This document shows, one piece after another, positions 27,905 through 39,689 of a DNA stretch of 64,000 nucleotides. Made by a program: the position numbers and the translations under genes. Origin of the DNA: Rhizobium subbaraonis (GTDB lineage: Bacteria > Pseudomonadota > Alphaproteobacteria > Rhizobiales > Rhizobiaceae); contig NZ_OBQD01000004.1 in NCBI RefSeq assembly GCF_900220975.1, positions 245,234 to 309,233 on the forward strand, read 5' to 3'. A model generated the notes under the pieces. It saw nothing but the letters and a program-made list of their open reading frames with translations, was not told where the DNA came from and ran no database searches. Within the stretch, counting starts at the first letter, position 1. The number at the start of each line of letters is the position of its first letter.

Positions 27905-27905
27905 G

Positions 27906-29207
<1,302 letters not shown>

Positions 29208-30335
29208 CTATAGATTGCGGGCAATGACGATGCGCTGGACGTCGCTCGTTCCCTCGTAGATCTGGCAGATGCGCACGTCGCGGTAGATGCGCTCCACCGG
29301 GTAATCGGCCATGTAGCCGTAGCCGCCGTGGATCTGGATCGCGTCCGAGCAGACCCTCTCGGCCATCTCGGAGGCGAAGAGCTTGGCCATCGATGCCTCG
29401 GTCAGGCAGGGCCGACCCTCCTCCTTCAATTGCGCCGCGTGCAATACCATCTGGCGGGCCACTTCGATCTGCGTCGCCATGTCGGCAAGACGGAAGGCCA
29501 CGGCCTGATGGTCGACGATCGGCGAGCCGAAGGCGGTGCGCTCGCGGGCATAGTCGCGCGCCGCCTCGAAGGCCGAACGCGCCATCCCGACGGATTGTGC
29601 TGCGATGCCGATGCGCCCGCCTTCGAGGTTCGACAGCGCGATGCGGTACCCCTCGCCTTCGGCACCAAGGCGAAGATCGGCGGGAATTCGCATGCCGTTG
29701 AAGGCGATCTGGCAGGTATCGGAGGAATGAAGGCCGAGCTTGTGCTCGACGCGCACCACCTCGTAGCCCGGCGTGTCGGTCGGCACGATGAAGGCGGAGA
29801 TGCCCTTCTTGCCGGCGTCGGGATCGGTGACGGCGAAGACGATGACGACGTTGCCGTTCTTCCCCGAGGTGATGAACTGCTTGGCGCCGTCGATGACGTA
29901 GTGATCGCCGTCGCGGCGGGCACGGGTCTTCAGGTTGGAGGCGTCGGAGCCGGCCTGCGGCTCGGTCAGCGCGAAGCCGCCGATCCATTCGCCGCGGCTA
30001 AGCTTCGGCAGGAAGCGCTGCTTCTGCTCCTCCGTCCCGTATTTCAGGATCGGCACGCAGCCGACCGAACTGTGCACGCTCATGATGGTCGAGCAGGGTC
30101 CGTCGCCGGCGGCGATCTCCTCCAGCGCCACGGCATAGGCCACCGTTCCCGTCTCCGAGCCGCCATAGCTGTCCGGCACCAGCATGCCGAGGAAGCCAAG
30201 CTCGCCCATCTCGCGCAGTTCCTCGCGGGGGAACCGGCTCGCAGTGTCGCGCTCGGCCGCACCTGGCATCAGCCGCTCGCGGGCGAAGTCGCGCGCCATG
30301 TCGCGAATCTGGATCTGCTCTTCGTTCAGGATCAT
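29208..30335 (-). CDS. Short-chain/branched-chain acyl-CoA dehydrogenase
   Basis: 375 residues, standard acyl-CoA dehydrogenase length. FAD and substrate signature [14 protein letters not shown] (about 122-135), second signature and catalytic Glu in [18 protein letters not shown] at the C-terminus (Glu about 361). A strong GGAGGAG site precedes the ATG. Given its neighbours it probably oxidises isobutyryl-CoA and/or 2-methylbutyryl-CoA to methacrylyl- or tiglyl-CoA, passing electrons to ETF; the exact chain preference cannot be read from sequence. The 69-base gap to the E1alpha gene holds no obvious terminator. Confidence 0.9.
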   Translation of the reverse strand: MILNEEQIQIRDMARDFARERLMPGAAERDTASRFPREELREMGELGFLGMLVPDSYGGSETGTVAYAVALEEIAAGDGPCSTIMSVHSSVGCVPILKYGTEEQKQRFLPKLSRGEWIGGFALTEPQAGSDASNLKTRARRDGDHYVIDGAKQFITSGKNGNVVIVFAVTDPDAGKKGISAFIVPTDTPGYEVVRVEHKLGLHSSDTCQIAFNGMRIPADLRLGAEGEGYRIALSNLEGGRIGIAAQSVGMARSAFEAARDYARERTAFGSPIVDHQAVAFRLADMATQIEVARQMVLHAAQLKEEGRPCLTEASMAKLFASEMAERVCSDAIQIHGGYGYMADYPVERIYRDVRICQIYEGTSDVQRIVIARNL

Positions 30336-30372
30336 CTGGCGGTCTCCTCCCCGAAACCGTTCTATTCGGATG

Positions 30373-31560
30373 TCAGTGAAGTTCGACGGCGAGTGCCGTC
30401 GCTTCGCCGCCGCCGATGCAGAGCGTCGCCATGCCGCGTTTCATGCCGTAGCGCTCCAGCGCCGAAAGCAGGGTGACCAGGACGCGGGCGCCGGATGCGC
30501 CGATCGGGTGGCCCAGCGCGCAGGCGCCGCCATGGACGTTGACCTTGTCGTGCGGCAGGTCGAGGTCGCGCATGGCCGCCATGGCGACGACGGCGAAGGC
30601 CTCGTTGACCTCGAACAGGTCGACATCCTTCAGGCCCCAGCCGGTGCGCTCGCTCAACTTGCGAAGCGCGCCGATCGGGGCGGTGGCGAAGAGGTTTGGC
30701 GCCTGCGAATGGGTGGCGTGGCCGACGATGGTGGCGAGCGGGTCGATGCCCTCGCGCTCGGCCTGCGAGCGACGCATCAGGACGAGGGCTGCGGCGCCAT
30801 CGGAAATCGAGGAGGAGTTGGCCGCGGTTACCGTGCCGTTCTCGCGGAAGGCGGGCTTCAGCGTCGGGATCTTGTCGAGGCGGGCCTTGCCCGGCTGCTC
30901 GTCGCGTACGACGACCTGTTCGCCCCTGCCATTCCTCACCGTCACCGGCGCGATCTCGGCGTCAAAAGCGCCCTTCTCGATAGCGGCCTGTGCGCGCGTC
31001 AGCGAGGTCACGGCATAGTCGTCCTGCGCGGGGCGGGTAAACTGGTAGGCCTCGGCGCAGTCTTCGGCGAACGTTCCCATCAGGCGGCCTCTGTCATAGG
31101 CGTCCTCCAGCCCGTCGAGGAACATGTGGTCGACGACGCGGCCGTGGCCGAGGCGATAGCCGCTGCGGGCCCGATCGAGCAGATAGGGCGCATTCGTCAT
31201 GCTTTCCATGCCGCCGGCGACGGCGACCGAGGCGCTCCCGGCGGCGATAAGGTCATGGGCCAGCATCACCGCCTTCATGCCGGAGCCGCACATCTTGTTT
31301 ACCGTCGTGGCGCCCGTCGCATAGGGCAGGCCGGCCGCGATCGCCGCCTGCCTTGCCGGGGCCTGGCCCTGGCCGGCCGCAAGCACGCAACCGAAGATGA
31401 TCTCGTCGATCGTCTCCAGCCCCACGCCGCTGCGGTCGAGGGCCGCGCGGATCGCGCTGGCGCCGAGCTGCGGCGCGGTCGCGTCCTTCAAGTCCCCCTG
31501 AAAGCCGCCCATCGGGGTGCGGGCCATGCCGACGATGACGACCGGGTCTTCCATTGCCAT
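30373..31560 (-). CDS. Acetyl-CoA acyltransferase / thiolase
   Basis: 395 residues, the thiolase norm. Nucleophilic Cys in [11 protein letters not shown] (about 89-99), [10 protein letters not shown] (about 317), [19 protein letters not shown] with the catalytic His (about 350), and a C-terminal Cys in [13 protein letters not shown] (about 380). Start ATG 31560 has GGAGG seven bases upstream; ATG 31554 is the next candidate. In this cluster the likely substrate is 2-methylacetoacetyl-CoA from isoleucine, giving propionyl-CoA and acetyl-CoA, although acetoacetyl-CoA is also possible. Confidence 0.92.
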   Translation of the reverse strand: MAMEDPVVIVGMARTPMGGFQGDLKDATAPQLGASAIRAALDRSGVGLETIDEIIFGCVLAAGQGQAPARQAAIAAGLPYATGATTVNKMCGSGMKAVMLAHDLIAAGSASVAVAGGMESMTNAPYLLDRARSGYRLGHGRVVDHMFLDGLEDAYDRGRLMGTFAEDCAEAYQFTRPAQDDYAVTSLTRAQAAIEKGAFDAEIAPVTVRNGRGEQVVVRDEQPGKARLDKIPTLKPAFRENGTVTAANSSSISDGAAALVLMRRSQAEREGIDPLATIVGHATHSQAPNLFATAPIGALRKLSERTGWGLKDVDLFEVNEAFAVVAMAAMRDLDLPHDKVNVHGGACALGHPIGASGARVLVTLLSALERYGMKRGMATLCIGGGEATALAVELH

Positions 31561-31601
31561 GCCATTTCCTCCCGAAACTTGGTCTGGACTGCCGTCCGGC
31601 G

Positions 31602-32369
<768 letters not shown>

Positions 32370-32443
32370 GGCACCGCTCCCACGATGCCGCGATCCGCGA
32401 ATTGTTCGCATTGTGCCATGCAGTCCTCCCAGTCCTGCACACC

Positions 32444-32467
32444 TCGTCGAAAATTCTGCTTCGACGA
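32444..32467. promoter_or_regulatory. Inverted repeat between SDR and AraC genes
   Basis: TCGTCGAA (32444-32451) and TTCGACGA (32460-32467) are perfect 8-base inverted arms with an 8-base spacer, in the 186-base divergent region, 75 bases before the SDR start and 88 before the AraC start. The position suits an operator controlling the catabolic cluster. AraC proteins usually prefer direct repeats, so the binding factor is uncertain. Confidence 0.45.
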
Positions 32468-32555
32468 TCCGGCCAGATCCTATTCCGGCGCGATATTGCA
32501 AGCGATGACCGAAGCATCTCGATTTTCCGGCCGATTTTACCATATATCTTCAGTC

Positions 32556-33626
32556 ATGACGATGACGGAAGCCGGCCGGCGGATGATATCACCCTCCTTC
32601 GTGGAGGAGGCGCTCGACTGCTTGCGGAGGCATGGCCGGGCGGTGGAGCCGGCGCTTGCCGCCGCGGGGCTGCCGGCAATCATCGACGCGCCGGTCTCGG
32701 CGGAGAGCTACGGGCGGCTGTGGCTGGCAATCGCGGTCGAGGTGGACGACGAATTTTTCGGTATGGGTGGCCGACCGATGCGGCGCGGCAGCTTCACCCT
32801 GCTCACCCATTGCGTCCTGCACGCCGGCACGCTGGAGCAGGCGCTGCGACGCGCGTTGCGCTTCCTCAACGTGGTGCTGGAGGATCCGTCGGGCCGGCTG
32901 GATGTTGCCGATGGGCTGGCGCAGGTCACGCTGTCGGATCGCGAGGGGCCGCGCTCGGCCTTCGCCTACCGCACCTACTGGATCCTGTTGCACGGCATCG
33001 CCTGCTGGCTGGTGGGACGGCGTATTCCCATCCGAGCCGTAGACTTCCGCTGCGCGGAGCCGAAGCAAGCGGCCGATTATAGGCTTTTCTTCGGCGCCCC
33101 GGTGCGATTTTCGCAGCCCGCAAGCCGCCTCGCCTTCGATGCCAGCGTGCTGAAGCTGGCGATTGCGCGCAACGAGCAGGCGCTGAAGCATTTTCTGCGC
33201 GGCGCGCCTGCGAACATCCTCGTGCGCTACCGCTATGACGCAGGATTGTCCGCCAGCGTGCGCCGGCGGCTGCGGCAGATGGCCCCCGCCGCCTGGAAAG
33301 GGTTCGACGATCTCGCTTCGCAGATGCGCATGTCGCCCTCGACCCTACGCCATCGCCTGCAGGCGGAGGGGCAATCCTATCTGGGCATCAAGGACGAGAT
33401 CCGCCGCGACATGGCAATCGAAATGCTGCAGACAGGTTCGCTGGGGGTAGGCGCGATCGCGACGCGGCTCGGGTTTTCCGAGCCCAGCGCCTTTCACAGG
33501 GCATTCCGCAAATGGACCTCCAAGAGCCCTGCCGCGTTTCGTCGCGAGACGATGGCCCTTGCCGGAAAGGATGTTCATGGAAGCAGCGACCGCCCGGCGG
33601 GAAACGCCGTGCCTGACGATATGTGA
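32556..33626 (+). CDS. AraC-family transcriptional regulator of the Val/Ile cluster
   Basis: 356 residues: N-terminal arabinose-binding-like regulatory domain of the OruR/ArgR type (about 15-210) and a C-terminal pair of helix-turn-helix motifs (about 245-340; RMSPSTLRHRLQAEG and the typical ending GFSEPSAFHRAFRKWTSKSPAAFRR). Start ATG 32556, or 32562. No ribosome site is seen; a TATATC box ends 7 bases before the ATG, so the message could be leaderless. It is divergent from the BKD cluster and is its probable regulator, perhaps responding to a branched-chain amino or keto acid (inference). Confidence 0.87.
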   Translation: MTMTEAGRRMISPSFVEEALDCLRRHGRAVEPALAAAGLPAIIDAPVSAESYGRLWLAIAVEVDDEFFGMGGRPMRRGSFTLLTHCVLHAGTLEQALRRALRFLNVVLEDPSGRLDVADGLAQVTLSDREGPRSAFAYRTYWILLHGIACWLVGRRIPIRAVDFRCAEPKQAADYRLFFGAPVRFSQPASRLAFDASVLKLAIARNEQALKHFLRGAPANILVRYRYDAGLSASVRRRLRQMAPAAWKGFDDLASQMRMSPSTLRHRLQAEGQSYLGIKDEIRRDMAIEMLQTGSLGVGAIATRLGFSEPSAFHRAFRKWTSKSPAAFRRETMALAGKDVHGSSDRPAGNAVPDDM

Positions 33627-33679
33627 CGACTGCGTTCGCTGGGCGTGAATACAGTCGTAGAGCCGAATTTAATGGCCGC

Positions 33680-36370
33680 TTATGTGGCTACGTTTTCGGG
33701 GGCGAGAGCCGGAAAGCGCAGCGTGATCCGCGTGCCGCGGCGCTTCATTGCCGGACTTTCCGCCCTTATCTGGCCGCCCATCGCCTCGGTGAAGCCCTTT
33801 GAGATCGGCAGGCCCAGGCCGGCGCCCACCGGCCGGCCGTCGACATGACCGCGGCGATAGAACTTCTCGAACACGCGGTCGAGATCGGCGGGCTTGATGC
33901 CCTTGCCCTGGTCCGTGACCGAAATCACGATCTCGTTGCCTTCCTTGCGCGCATAGACGCTGATCGGTTCGTCGGCCCCGTGGCGCTTCGCGTTGTCGAG
34001 CAGGTTGGCAAGCGTCTGCGACAGCAGGCCCGCGTCGCCAGTCATCTCCAGCAGGCCCGGCGCGATGCTGGCCTCGAAGGCCTGACCAGGGAAAAGCCTT
34101 CGCGCGCGTTCGACCGCCGCGCGTACCACTTCGCCGACGTCCACAGGGTCGCGCTTGGGGCTCAGCGTTCCGGTCTCGATGCGGGTCATGTCGGCAAGGT
34201 TGCCGGCGAAACGGCCGAGCCGGTCACTTTCGGTTTCCAGCGTCTGAACCACCGTCTGGCGCTCATCAGGCGCAATCTCGCCGCCCCGGTCCTTCAGGGT
34301 CCTGACGGCGCCGGCAATCGCTGCGACAGGCGCCTTGAGGTCGTGGGTAATGGAGGACAGCAGCGCCGTACGGAAGCGCTCGCCTTCCAGCCGCGCTGCC
34401 TGCTCCAGGCTTGTACGCGACAAGCACGAGCGATCGATCGCGACGGTCGTCTGGTCGAGGATCGCCGCCAGCGTGCGCTCCTCGTTGATGTCGAGGTCAC
34501 CGGCGGTCATGCCGACGCCGCAGACACCGACCGGCCCGTGCGGGCTCATCAGCGGGCGGAACTGGAAGGTGCTGTTGGGCAGCGTGGAGGTGCCGTGGCC
34601 GGCCATCTCCTGCTTGTCGAGCGCCCAGCGGGCGGCGGCCATGTCGGACACCCCAAGCTCGGTGTCCGGCGGCCACGCGGCTGACAGGTTCAGCTCTGCG
34701 CCTTCGGGCAAAAGCAACACGGCGTCGCGCTTCAGGCTTGCCTGCAGTTGCGACACCGACGCCCAAAGCACGTCGTCGGTCTTGAGCGTGCCGGAGAGCT
34801 TGCGCGAAAAATCGTAGAGCGCCTGCATCGCAGCCGCCCGCCGATAGGCAGCCTTGGCCTGGTCACGGATGCGCGCAGCGAGGCTGCCGGCCAGCACGGC
34901 TGCTGCGAGAAAGACGACGAGCGCGAAGATGGCATGCGGCTTGGCGACGGCCAGCGTGTGCAGCGGGTCGATGAAGAAATAGTTGTAGGCGAACAGCGAC
35001 AGGAAGGCGGCGATGAAGGCGGCGGCGTAGCCTTCCAGCGCGGCGGCCACCAGCACCGCCATCAGAAACAACAGGCCGAGGTTCGGCAGTTCGATGAGGG
35101 CAGTGATGGCACGGCCGACAACGGTGGCCGCGCTGACCGTGGCGACGGCGATGCCGAACGGTCGCACCAGGGAACGCGCGCTGAAGGTCGCAGGAGCCCT
35201 CTTTTTCTTTGCCGGCGTTTCGTCCTGATCGGCCGTGACGAGATGCACGGCGATCCCGCCCGCCTCCTTGACGAGCGAATCCGCCAGCGATCGGCGTACG
35301 AAAAGCTTCCAGAGCGGCTGCTCATGCGCACCGATGACAATCTGGGTCACGTGTTCGCGGCGTGCGAACTTGAGGATTTCGGCGACGAAGTCCGTGCCGA
35401 TGATACGACGGGTGTCGGCGCCGAGCTGTTCGGCGAGCCTGAAGGTCGCGTCCAGGCGCCGGACGGCCTCGCTGTCGCCGGTTTCGACATCGGCGTGTTC
35501 GATGCAGACGACGGTCCAGGAGGCGTTGAGACCCGTCGCCAGCCGGCCCGCGGTGCGAACCACCTTTTCCGAAAGCTGGTCCGGGCCGATGCAGACCAGC
35601 AGGCGTTCGGATGCGGCCCAGGCGCCCTCTATCGCGTTCTGCTTGAGATAGTTCACCACCTGGTCGTCGATGCGCTCGGCGGTGCGGCGCAGCGCCATCT
35701 CGCGTAGCGCCGTCAGGTTGCCGATCCGGAAGAAGCTCTCGATCGCGCGCGCGGCACTGTCTGGAACGTAGACCTTGCCCTCGTTCAGCCGCTTGATCAG
35801 ATCCGCGGGCGGAAGATCGACGAGGATCACCTCGTCCGCCCGGTTGAGGACGCCGTCGGGAACCCGCTCGCGAACGGGCGTGCCCGTGATCTGCGCCACC
35901 ACGTCCGAAAGACTTTCGAGATGCTGGATGTTCATCGCCGTCCAGACGTCGATGCCAGCGGCGACAAGCTCCTCTATATCCTGGTAGCGCTTGGGATGGC
36001 GGCTGTCTTCCGGGTTGCTGTGGGCCAGCTCGTCGACGATGATCGTCTGCGGCTTGAGGGCCAGAGCCGCATCGAGGTCGAATTCGTCGAGCACGTAGCC
36101 CTTGTACTCGACCGCCCGGCGCGGCAGGACCTGAAGGCCGGAAAGCAGGTTTTGCGTTTCCATGCGGCCATGTGTCTCGACCAGGCCGACGACCACTTCC
36201 GCGCCCTCGGCCCTGGCCTGCTGGGCCCGGGCGAGCATGGCGAAGGTCTTGCCGACGCCGGGGGCGGCACCGAGAAAGATCGTCAGCTTGCCGCGTCGTT
36301 CGCTGTCGGCCAGCGCCAGGAGCGCGTCGGGATCGGGGCGCCGTTTGGTTTCTCGGTCGGTATCCGCCAT
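33680..36370 (-). CDS. kdpD: KdpD-type sensor histidine kinase, no Kdp partners nearby
   Basis: 896 residues from ATG 36370, which has GAGG six bases upstream. Complete KdpD architecture: N-terminal KdpD domain with Walker A GAAPGVGKT and GLVETHGR (about 25-65), Walker-B-like IIVDELAHSN, a USP-like domain (about 250-370), four transmembrane helices (about 400-500), GAF-like region, then HisKA with SSITHDLKAPVAAI (His near 680) and the ATPase domain (NLLDNAKRHG, DQGKGIKP, GAGLGLPI). Known role: senses potassium limitation and phosphorylates KdpE to switch on kdpFABC. Neither kdpE nor kdpFABC is adjacent: the neighbours are an AraC gene and a YigZ-family gene. It may work with a distant regulator. 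Confidence 0.92.
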   Translation of the reverse strand: MADTDRETKRRPDPDALLALADSERRGKLTIFLGAAPGVGKTFAMLARAQQARAEGAEVVVGLVETHGRMETQNLLSGLQVLPRRAVEYKGYVLDEFDLDAALALKPQTIIVDELAHSNPEDSRHPKRYQDIEELVAAGIDVWTAMNIQHLESLSDVVAQITGTPVRERVPDGVLNRADEVILVDLPPADLIKRLNEGKVYVPDSAARAIESFFRIGNLTALREMALRRTAERIDDQVVNYLKQNAIEGAWAASERLLVCIGPDQLSEKVVRTAGRLATGLNASWTVVCIEHADVETGDSEAVRRLDATFRLAEQLGADTRRIIGTDFVAEILKFARREHVTQIVIGAHEQPLWKLFVRRSLADSLVKEAGGIAVHLVTADQDETPAKKKRAPATFSARSLVRPFGIAVATVSAATVVGRAITALIELPNLGLLFLMAVLVAAALEGYAAAFIAAFLSLFAYNYFFIDPLHTLAVAKPHAIFALVVFLAAAVLAGSLAARIRDQAKAAYRRAAAMQALYDFSRKLSGTLKTDDVLWASVSQLQASLKRDAVLLLPEGAELNLSAAWPPDTELGVSDMAAARWALDKQEMAGHGTSTLPNSTFQFRPLMSPHGPVGVCGVGMTAGDLDINEERTLAAILDQTTVAIDRSCLSRTSLEQAARLEGERFRTALLSSITHDLKAPVAAIAGAVRTLKDRGGEIAPDERQTVVQTLETESDRLGRFAGNLADMTRIETGTLSPKRDPVDVGEVVRAAVERARRLFPGQAFEASIAPGLLEMTGDAGLLSQTLANLLDNAKRHGADEPISVYARKEGNEIVISVTDQGKGIKPADLDRVFEKFYRRGHVDGRPVGAGLGLPISKGFTEAMGGQIRAESPAMKRRGTRITLRFPALAPENVAT

Positions 36371-36521
36371 GACTGGCCTCAATTCCTTGAATGTCTGTGC
36401 CGCCGGAACGACCAGGCTTTGACATTAACGCTCTTTTGCGCGCAAACCGCCATACGCATCGTGTTTCGCCCGCAAGGCTGACGTCGTGGGCCGGGCTTCA
36501 TATTTCCCAGGGCGCCGGCGA

Positions 36522-37109
36522 TCAAGCCTGCAATGCCACGGTCGTCCTTCCGGCGGTGATGTCAACCAGCATCCGAACGATGTCGCCGGCTTGCGCTTCA
36601 GGCAGTGCCACGACGAGTTCGGCGCCGGTGGCGATGAAGGTTTCGCCGTCGATACGCACCTCGCGGAGTGCCGCAAGGCGTGCCTTTACCAGCGCAAGAT
36701 CGGCGAAGACGCAGGTGATCCTGGCCTCGATGCGTGCGACGAGCTCCACCTTCTCCATCGCCCGCAGGCAGAGCGCCGCCGTGCCGCCATAGGCGCGGAT
36801 CAGCCCGCCGCTGCCAAGAAGGATGCCGCCGAACCAGCGCGTGACCACCACTGCGACGCCATCGAGCGCCTGCCCGTCGATGGCCTGGAGGATCGGCTTG
36901 CCGCCGGTGCCGCTCGGCTCGCCGTCGTCGCTGAAGCGATAGACCTGTCCCAGCCGCCAGGCGAAGCAATTGTGATTGGCATCGGCGTGTGCGTGTGTCG
37001 CGATAAAGTCCTTTGCCGCCTGCTCGCCATCGATCGGCCCTGCCGCGGCGAGGAAGCGGCTCTTCCTGATGTCCTGTTCAAAGGTCGAGACGGCTTTGAG
37101 CGTGAACAC
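36522..37109 (-). CDS. YigZ/IMPACT-family protein
   Basis: 195 residues if translation begins at GTG 37109, which has AAGGAGG nine bases upstream and starts at the conserved region (FTLKAVSTFEQDIRKSRF). It has the family core SRFLAAAGPI, the FSDDGEPSGTGGKPIL motif (about 60-75), VTRWFGGILLGSGGLIRAYG (about 90-109) and a ferredoxin-like C-terminal half. Family members are widespread and bind nucleic acid or modulate translation in eukaryotes; the bacterial role is unclear. No operon partner is evident: 151 bases separate it from kdpD. Confidence 0.88.
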   Translation of the reverse strand: MFTLKAVSTFEQDIRKSRFLAAAGPIDGEQAAKDFIATHAHADANHNCFAWRLGQVYRFSDDGEPSGTGGKPILQAIDGQALDGVAVVVTRWFGGILLGSGGLIRAYGGTAALCLRAMEKVELVARIEARITCVFADLALVKARLAALREVRIDGETFIATGAELVVALPEAQAGDIVRMLVDITAGRTTVALQA

Positions 37110-37402
37110 GGCGAGGTGCCTCCTTCGATGCAAAAGTCACTGCCGGGAGCTCGTATCCCGTCGGAAACGAGGGTCTTGTCGCAGAACGCCGGCCGTCTTG
37201 CCAGTCCTTGCCTCTTTCCTGTCATTCGATGTCGCGAACCGGTGCGCCCCCTTTTTCGGCTCGACATAGCTTCGCTGACACACGGGCCTTGCAAAAGAGG
37301 CTGGCGGTTGAGATATCGACGCCGGCCGCGCGAATGGGAGCCAGGCACCCGATCCGGCCGCAGCGGGGAGCTGCGGGCATATCGACAGCGAGAGTGGAAC
37401 CG

Positions 37403-38287
37403 ATGAAGAGCTATGTACTGACCGTATCTTGCGTATCGACCCGCGGCATCGTCGCCGCGATCACGACCTATCTTGCCGACAAGGGGTGCAATATCGTCGA
37501 CAGCTCGCAGTTCGACGACCTCGAAACAGGGCTGTTCTTCATGCGGCTGACCTTCATCAGCCAGGAGGGGGCCACCGAGGCCGACCTCATCGAAGGCTTC
37601 GAGCCGGTCGCCAAGAAGTTCGCCATGACCTGGCAATTCCACGACAGCGAGGAGCGAATGAAGGTGATGCTCATGGTGTCGCGTTTCGGCCATTGCCTCA
37701 ACGACCTGCTTTATCGCTGGAAGATCGGCGCGCTGCCGATCGACATCGTCGGCGTCGTCTCCAACCATTTCGACTATCAGAAGGTCATCGTCAACCACGA
37801 CATCCCCTTCCACCACATCAAGGTGACGAAGGAGAACAAGCCGCAGGCCGAGGCGCGGCTGATGGAGGTGGTCGAGCAGTCGGGCGCCGAACTGATCGTG
37901 CTCGCCCGCTACATGCAGGTGCTTTCCGACGCGGTCTGCAAGAAGATGTCGGGCCGGATCATCAACATCCACCACTCGTTCCTGCCGTCGTTCAAGGGCG
38001 CCAATCCCTACAAGCAGGCGTTCGAGCGCGGCGTGAAGCTGATCGGGGCCACGGCCCACTACGTCACCGAGGATCTGGACGAGGGTCCGATCATCGAGCA
38101 GGACGTGGCGCGCATAACCCATGCACAGAGCGCGGAGGACTACGTCTCGATCGGCCGCGACGTGGAGAGCCAGGTTCTCGCCCGCGCCGTGCATGCCCAC
38201 ATCCACCACCGCGTGTTCATGAACGGCAACAAGACCATCGTCTTTCCGGCAAGCCCCGGATCCTACAAGTCCGAGCGCATGGGCTGA
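37403..38287 (+). CDS. purU: Formyltetrahydrofolate deformylase
   Basis: 294 residues. N-terminal ACT domain (1-85) and a formyltransferase-fold hydrolase domain (90-294) with Asn-x-His in RIINIHHSFLPSFKGANPY (about 191-209) and the catalytic Asp in TEDLDEGPIIEQD (about 228). Hydrolyses 10-formyl-tetrahydrofolate to formate and tetrahydrofolate, balancing the one-carbon pool. ATG 37403 is chosen because it begins the ACT domain. The 293 bases upstream hold no other gene I can support. A strong terminator follows. Confidence 0.95.
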   Translation: MKSYVLTVSCVSTRGIVAAITTYLADKGCNIVDSSQFDDLETGLFFMRLTFISQEGATEADLIEGFEPVAKKFAMTWQFHDSEERMKVMLMVSRFGHCLNDLLYRWKIGALPIDIVGVVSNHFDYQKVIVNHDIPFHHIKVTKENKPQAEARLMEVVEQSGAELIVLARYMQVLSDAVCKKMSGRIINIHHSFLPSFKGANPYKQAFERGVKLIGATAHYVTEDLDEGPIIEQDVARITHAQSAEDYVSIGRDVESQVLARAVHAHIHHRVFMNGNKTIVFPASPGSYKSERMG

Positions 38288-38312
38288 TTACCGAGACTGC
38301 GAAGACAAGGAG

Positions 38313-38345
38313 AGGCCGGCGGAGCGATCCGCCGGCCTTTCTCGT
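38313..38345. terminator. Terminator between convergent purU and the puuB-like gene
   Basis: AGGCCGGCGGA (38313-38323) pairs perfectly with TCCGCCGGCCT (38328-38338) around a GCGA tetraloop, followed by a T-rich stretch. It lies 26 bases after the purU stop and 34 bases before the end of the oppositely oriented oxidoreductase gene, so it could also serve the minus strand. Confidence 0.85.
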
Positions 38346-38378
38346 TTTCCAGCCGTACCGTTTCGGGCGGCGACGTGC

Positions 38379-39689
38379 TCAGAGACCGAAGGCGTCCTTG
38401 AACTGGTACCACCACGAGCCGATCGTCGAGTACTGGGCACGGAACATGCGTCCGCCGGGGAACGGGATCCAGGGCAGCTTTTCGAACTGGCTGAACCGGC
38501 TGACGTCGCCATGGATTGCTTCGCTGAGGATCTTGCCGAAGAGATGGGAACCGGTCACGCCATGGCCGCTGTAGCCGTGGGCGAAGTAGGTGTTCTTGCC
38601 GATCTTGCCCATCTGCGGCACGCGCGAGAAGGAAAGCGCAAAGTTTCCGCTCCAAGCATAGTCGATGTTCACGCCCTTCAAGGAGGGGAACACCTTTTCG
38701 AGGTTGGGCTTGAGCTTGGCGCGCACGTCGGCCGGGTCGGTGCCGCCATAGACGGTGCCGCCGCCGAAGATCATCCGCTTGTCGGCCGAGAGGCGGAAGT
38801 AGTCGAGGATGTAGCGCACATCCTCGACGCACATGTCGCTGGGAATCAGCGCATCGGCCCGTTCGGCGCCAAGCGGCTCGGTCGCGATCATCTGGGTGGA
38901 GACCGGCATGACGCGCGAGACGAGCTTGGGCACCACGTCGCCGAGATAGGCATTGCCGCAGAGAACGGCCACGTTGGCCGTCACACGTCCCCTGGCCGCG
39001 TGCAGTACCGGTTTTTCGGCTTCATGCTCGACCTTGGTTACGGGCGACTGCTCGTAGACCACGCCGCCCAGCGTTTCGAGCGCGGCGGCCTCGCCAAGGA
39101 CGAGATTGAGCGGGTGCATGTGGCCACCGGTCTTATCGAGCATGCCGCCGACATAAGCGTCGGTGTTGACGAGCTTGCGGATGGCTTCCTTGTCGAGAAG
39201 CTCGTGGTCGTCCATGCCGTAGCTCTTCCAGAGTGCCTTCTTGTGCTCGAGCTCCTTCATGTGCGCTGCCGTGTAGGCGGCATAGATGTTGCCGGGCTTC
39301 AGATCGCACTCGATCCCGTACTGACTGACGATGCGGCGGATGATCTTGCCGCCTTCCTGCACCAGACTGCCGACGAAGACGCCTGCCGCCTCGCCGTAGC
39401 GGCGCCTGATCGTGTCAAGGCTGGCATTCAGGCCGTTGACGACCTGGCCGCCGTTGCGCCCCGAGGCGCCCCAGCCGACGCCTGCGCCTTCGATGACGAC
39501 AACCTTGTAGCCAAGTTCGGCGAGATGGATCGCCGTCGACATGCCGGAGTAGCCGGCTCCAAGTACGGCGACGTCCGCGCGCACGTCCCCCTCGAGGATG
39601 CGGGGCGGGCGGTCGATGTTGCGGGAGGCGGCATAGTAGCTGGCGGGATAGCTGCCGTCGCCGGCATAGGATAGGTCGTTCTTGGTCAT
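38379..39689 (-). CDS. puuB: FAD-dependent amine oxidoreductase (gamma-glutamylputrescine oxidase-like)
   Basis: 436 residues. N-terminal FAD motif VAVLGAGYSGMSTAIHLAELG (about 44-64, Rossmann GxGxxG) with the Glu of VVIEG about 20 residues on, and a GWGASGRNGGQ signature (about 78-88) seen in DAO-family oxidases of the PuuB branch. A C-terminal Gly-rich HGYSGHGV motif binds FAD. The start overlaps the stop of the glutamine-synthetase-like gene by one base (TGATG), so the two are coupled. By analogy with PuuA-PuuB it would oxidise gamma-glutamylputrescine to the aldehyde; another gamma-glutamylated amine is possible. Confidence 0.87.
   Translation of the reverse strand: MTKNDLSYAGDGSYPASYYAASRNIDRPPRILEGDVRADVAVLGAGYSGMSTAIHLAELGYKVVVIEGAGVGWGASGRNGGQVVNGLNASLDTIRRRYGEAAGVFVGSLVQEGGKIIRRIVSQYGIECDLKPGNIYAAYTAAHMKELEHKKALWKSYGMDDHELLDKEAIRKLVNTDAYVGGMLDKTGGHMHPLNLVLGEAAALETLGGVVYEQSPVTKVEHEAEKPVLHAARGRVTANVAVLCGNAYLGDVVPKLVSRVMPVSTQMIATEPLGAERADALIPSDMCVEDVRYILDYFRLSADKRMIFGGGTVYGGTDPADVRAKLKPNLEKVFPSLKGVNIDYAWSGNFALSFSRVPQMGKIGKNTYFAHGYSGHGVTGSHLFGKILSEAIHGDVSRFSQFEKLPWIPFPGGRMFRAQYSTIGSWWYQFKDAFGL

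Noticed and set aside
33626-33658. Terminator after the first AraC gene
   Set aside because: ACGACTG / CAGTCGT arms exist, but the loop is 19 bases and no T-tract follows.
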